A DNA stretch of 64,000 nucleotides from Puffinus mauretanicus. Its lineage: Eukaryota; Chordata; Aves; Procellariiformes; Procellariidae. The notes beneath the pieces are model-generated. The model worked only from the letters and a program-made list of their open reading frames with translations, was not told the origin of the DNA and made no database searches. The DNA is taken from NCBI GenBank assembly GCA_023333565.1, contig JAJKFH010003229.1, positions 2,950,001 to 3,014,000 on the forward strand. Reading direction: 5' to 3'. The position numbers were made by a program, and so were the translations under genes. Below, piece by piece: positions 60,557 to 64,000 of the stretch; within the stretch, counting starts at the first letter, position 1; each line of letters opens with the position of its first letter.

Positions 60557-61766
60557 CTATAGAAAAAGACAGTAGACATGTAGCAACAGAAATGAAGTTT
60601 GCTTTGGATTATATCAGTTTCTCTAAATTATGTTAATATTTTATAAGTGCATTGCCATTAGATGGGAACCAGTAATTTACCGTGTCCATTAAAAGCTGTT
60701 CTAGGTGTGTTAACAAATTGACTGAATCAATTAATGATAAGCATAAGGGCCCTAATTTTCAGTAGAACAGACCATTCATACCTCCCAGGAGGTTTAACTA
60801 AAGTAGTGCTTAGCAGCTCCAAAATCAGACCCAAGATCTGTACTCTACATCGTCCCACCCCAAGGGACAGGAAGGGATACTGAAGGAGAGAGAAGCCTAA
60901 ATAACAGAAAAAGAATCATAAAGGGAACCTAAAATCTTATATTCTGTGAAAAATAAATATTTATTGAAAAAAATCTTCAAATGTACAAAATAGCTGTGAG
61001 TTGAGCAGGTATTCACATGAGAGAATGGAGAACAGCATAGGTAGATTGCAAAGTGCCTTGTTGCTTTTCTTTTTAAAGGATTTTGGATAGAAGAAGATCA
61101 GGGCAAGCAGGTTTCTGCAGTTTAATGTGGCAAAAGACCTCTGGCAATAGAAAAGGAGTGTAAAGGGAGACTTTGAGCTCTTTCCCTCCTCCTGAGGAAT
61201 TAGGCAGAATAATTGAAAAAAGTGGCATTGCTGGCCAGGGAGAAAGCACGAGGCAGAACAACTCGTGAATACCCAGTTGCATGTTTTCCATTTATCATAG
61301 TAAGGACACCCCTCAATCTGTCTATCCACTGTTTCCTACTTTCTTTCAGTCGTCTTCATCTCTTTTTCAGTAAAAAGGAAGGCTGTATAAGCACTGACTA
61401 CAAAGCTGAGTATTTGGGTGTGTTAATTCTTCTGGGAAGAAAAGTATGCAGGGTTCGCCTCTGAAATATTGAAGTAAGCTGAACAATTTTGGAGGCAGAG
61501 GTTCCCGAGAGTCTTTCATTGGCAGTGAGGTATTTTGAATCAAGCTTGCGGATAGATGAATGCGTATGTCATTTCTGAGTCTAAATCAAAAAATTTGCTT
61601 GAAAACAGGCTAGTTTAACAAAACATTATTTAGTGTGGCGGAAAACAGCGGTGGAGTGCAGGGCGGAGGTGGCAAAGTGGCCGTGGAGAGCCCGGCAACC
61701 TACCACCAGCAATGCCTGCACCCTACAGTGCGGCTGGTGGTGTCACCTCCGCCCAGCGAGACTTAC
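60557..61766 (-). other. GRIK1: GRIK1 intron, 1.2 kb
   Basis: A GT-AG intron between the first two S1 exons. It is AT-rich with no recognisable repeat. Nothing functional beyond the splice sites can be pointed to. Confidence 0.8.
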
Positions 61767-61880
61767 CAGAATGGTGGTGACGATAAGCGTCCGGTTAGCC
61801 AAGGAATCCGTGATGTTGGTCGATCGGTCCTTGTTGCTGTCCGTCATGTTAAGGCCACTGTATGAGTTCCAAACCCCAAT
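61767..61880 (-). CDS. GRIK1: GRIK1 exon: linker into ligand-binding lobe S1
   Basis: This 114-nt exon encodes 38 residues, from [14 protein letters not shown] to [10 protein letters not shown]. It is the end of the amino-terminal-domain linker and the first beta strand of the S1 ligand-binding half, outside the cell. Three N-glycosylation sequons are visible (NMT, NIT, NRT), as expected for this exposed segment of GluK1. The acceptor reads TTTTGTGCAG and the donor GTAAGT; both exon ends are phase 0. It is the most 5' exon in the window. The preceding exon, which should end with the last amino-terminal-domain residues, was not found in the 2.1 kb upstream. Confidence 0.96.
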
Positions 61881-64000
61881 CTGCACAAAAGAGAGTGGGT
61901 GAGTGGCTGCCCGGCCGCAGCAAGCCGAAACTTTTCCCTAAATGCTCACCGCCCGGGAAGAGTGCACTGGCTCTAGTCACCACAGAAAGAGACACCAGCA
62001 GCACGAAATGCTAGAGAAGGGAAACGGCCGTAGGTCTGAGTAAGGCAGCAACATCAAATGGCTGATTTAGAAAACACAGGGAACATACCGCCCTTTCAAA
62101 AGCAGGTGGAAATGAATAAGCTCTAAGAGTATAAGGCATGTCAATACAGTGGTATATTAACCAATTTGCTACAAAAGTGGAACATGTTGACTTTGTTTCC
62201 TGCTAAAAAATGTCAAATGTCTATTTTTATGATTTTTAAAAAATTTTTGTAAATGCTAGAGTTGAAACATATGGCAAGACCTCTCTCTTCCAATATAACA
62301 GATTAAAAGCTTGAATAAATATGTTGAAGCAGATTGATGGATGCACTGGCCTTTTGCTTCCGCTGTGCCTTCAGCAGGTTTAGCAAAGATTATTCTGTCA
62401 TTTCTTGACTACTGTATATGACAGAGCTAGCAATGTGATACCATTTCACCCACTGATCAGTATTTGCTCAATAAATATAAGTGGCCAAAGGCAAATTCCT
62501 TTCTAGCCCCAGAGATAGTGAAGAATTGCAGTATTTAATGCCCAATCCAAAGCCTCAAGGGAAAGATCTTTATGATTTCAGTGGATTTGGATCTACGCCT
62601 TGTGAGGGCAGAAATTATAACCACCTTGATTTATTCAGATAAATATTTACTTAACATAGACGCAGTCTGAAAGCATCTTCAGGTTTTTTTGCCTTTAGAT
62701 TTACATACACAGCATGGCTGAGGGCTGATGTGAGAAAACTCCCGGCAAGGGGCTGGCTCAGGCAGTTTGGTTTGCGTTGAACATTTGTGGAAAGCACCAG
62801 ACAGATGGCTTGGGGGTCTGACATCGGCCGTCCACAGAGCCCTTCGCATTGCTGCACCGCCCTGCCAGTGTGTTTCGGTTCTACCCGGGAGGGATCCGCT
62901 TTCAGATCCTCTCTGCCAGGATTGCCAGCGAAGCTGCCAAGTAAGTCTAAGACAAAATCTGCTGACTTCTCCCGTGTACTGAAGGTCTCTATCTGCCGTC
63001 AGATGCTCAGTCATTTCAGACCCAGGCTGGACTCTTTTTCTTTGGTTGTTAACCGAGGCAGAGATGGTGTTGCCTTTGTACCAAACCCAGCAGATTAGTT
63101 TGTGCCTGCTGAGTGTGGATTTGGGGTAATAACTGTATAATTTCAAACAAACTTTGTGTTTGTGTCCCTGGGTGCCATTGCTTTCGCCTTTCACAAACTT
63201 TTTTTCCAAAGGATGCTTAATGGGGGGGGTCATGCCATTTTTTTTTTTAATTATTTTTTCAAGCATTTATCAATCATTCCCTTTGTTTCCAAAACCAGAT
63301 CAGGTTGGGAAACTGATCTGGAAAGTAACACGAAATAAGATGTTGAATATTATGAATGCCTGTGCCAGGAATACAGTAAATAACCAGTGTCCTTGAATTT
63401 GCACCAAGGTGGCTGAGTTAATCAAAAAGCAGTTCTGCTCGTTGTTACTGACTTGATATGCTTTTATCGGCTGGCAGCAGGGAAGAGGAGAACAACTATG
63501 AAGAACATGGAGCGACACAGTCAGAGTCCATACAAAATACACCAGGAAACCACTCTACATCTGGGTAAAAGAATGACACTGCAGGTCAACCTTGATTAGA
63601 GCGATGGAGGAGGTCGGAGGGGCACTGGAAGAATGAGGCCAAGGTAGTACATCACTATGGTGAATCTGGGGGATTTATTGCAGTTTAGTGACAAGTTTGA
63701 GAGGTGTCATATGCCCTTCTCAGCAAGCCTGTGCTCTGAACCAATTGTAATTTGGTTTAAATCAATTCAGCATAACACGAAATGCCTAGAGTCAAAAGTG
63801 AGATTGGTTCAATAGTGTTCTGCATGTCAGGTAGGATGATCTATTCACCAGTAATGAGGGAAATGGGGGCCTTTGTGCCTTAGCCTGATTCACTGAAGAT
63901 TAAAACAAGGTCATTAAGCATGTGCTTTATAAGAACACGAAGAGAGTGCTATAGGATGTTTTGCACTGGTTTACCCTGTAGCATTAAAATCCCTCTCAAA
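61881..64000 (-). other. GRIK1: GRIK1 intron upstream of first visible exon (partial)
   Basis: This is non-coding DNA on the 5' side of the 114-nt exon. I searched the minus strand for the expected end of the amino-terminal domain and found no match. A 195-residue open frame at 62679-63266 on the minus strand has no recognisable family features. A G/T-rich run is near 63220-63250. The intron therefore exceeds 2.1 kb. Confidence 0.7.

Noticed and set aside
62679..63266. 195-residue minus-strand open frame
   Set aside because: No domain, signal peptide or family likeness; basic, low-complexity content and position in an intron suggest chance.
61881..64000. A further upstream GRIK1 exon
   Set aside because: No minus-strand segment with a splice acceptor and the expected end of the amino-terminal domain was seen; long frames here have no family resemblance.

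Overview
The window looks like avian nuclear DNA. The evidence is a multi-exon vertebrate neurotransmitter-receptor gene with GT-AG introns of 0.6-8.2 kb, several CR1-family LINE fragments (the retrotransposon that dominates bird genomes), worn MIR-like SINE remnants, and a solo retroviral LTR of a type I remember from neoavian birds rather than from chicken. The species cannot be named from the sequence alone.

The only protein gene I can support is GRIK1, encoding the kainate-type glutamate receptor subunit GluK1, on the minus strand. Seven constitutive exons (61767-61880, 60353-60556, 59506-59729, 54151-54269, 49771-49988, 44323-44548, 39732-39982) join with perfect phase to encode about 452 residues. 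These cover most of ligand-binding half S1, M1, the pore loop, M3, S2 and M4. Two alternative terminal exons follow (37207-37356 and 28892-29047), giving two different cytoplasmic tails. The amino-terminal domain, signal peptide and promoter lie beyond 64000.

Layout. 1-28891 is intergenic, downstream of GRIK1. It holds a short telomere-like array (466-501), a possible retrotransposed 3' end (about 1473-1511), a solo LTR (6040-6649), MIR-like remnants (about 8000-8100 and 12195-12310), a CR1 fragment on the minus strand (about 16600-17400), an old CR1/L3-type reverse-transcriptase remnant on the plus strand (about 26255-27140), microsatellites, and stretches that resemble conserved regulatory DNA but cannot be tested here. 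28892-61880 is GRIK1 with its introns, one of which carries a CR1 3' end (about 34270-34497). 61881-64000 is intron upstream of the first visible exon.

Points for a second look: the S2 residue that separates GluK1 from GluK2 pharmacology is Asn (GluK2-like) in an otherwise GluK1-type pocket; the Q/R editing codon sits six bases before a splice donor; an intronic minus-strand frame at about 42120-42611 looks like decayed coding sequence of unknown origin; and several perfect inverted repeats lie in introns. I found no unmistakably new biological system.
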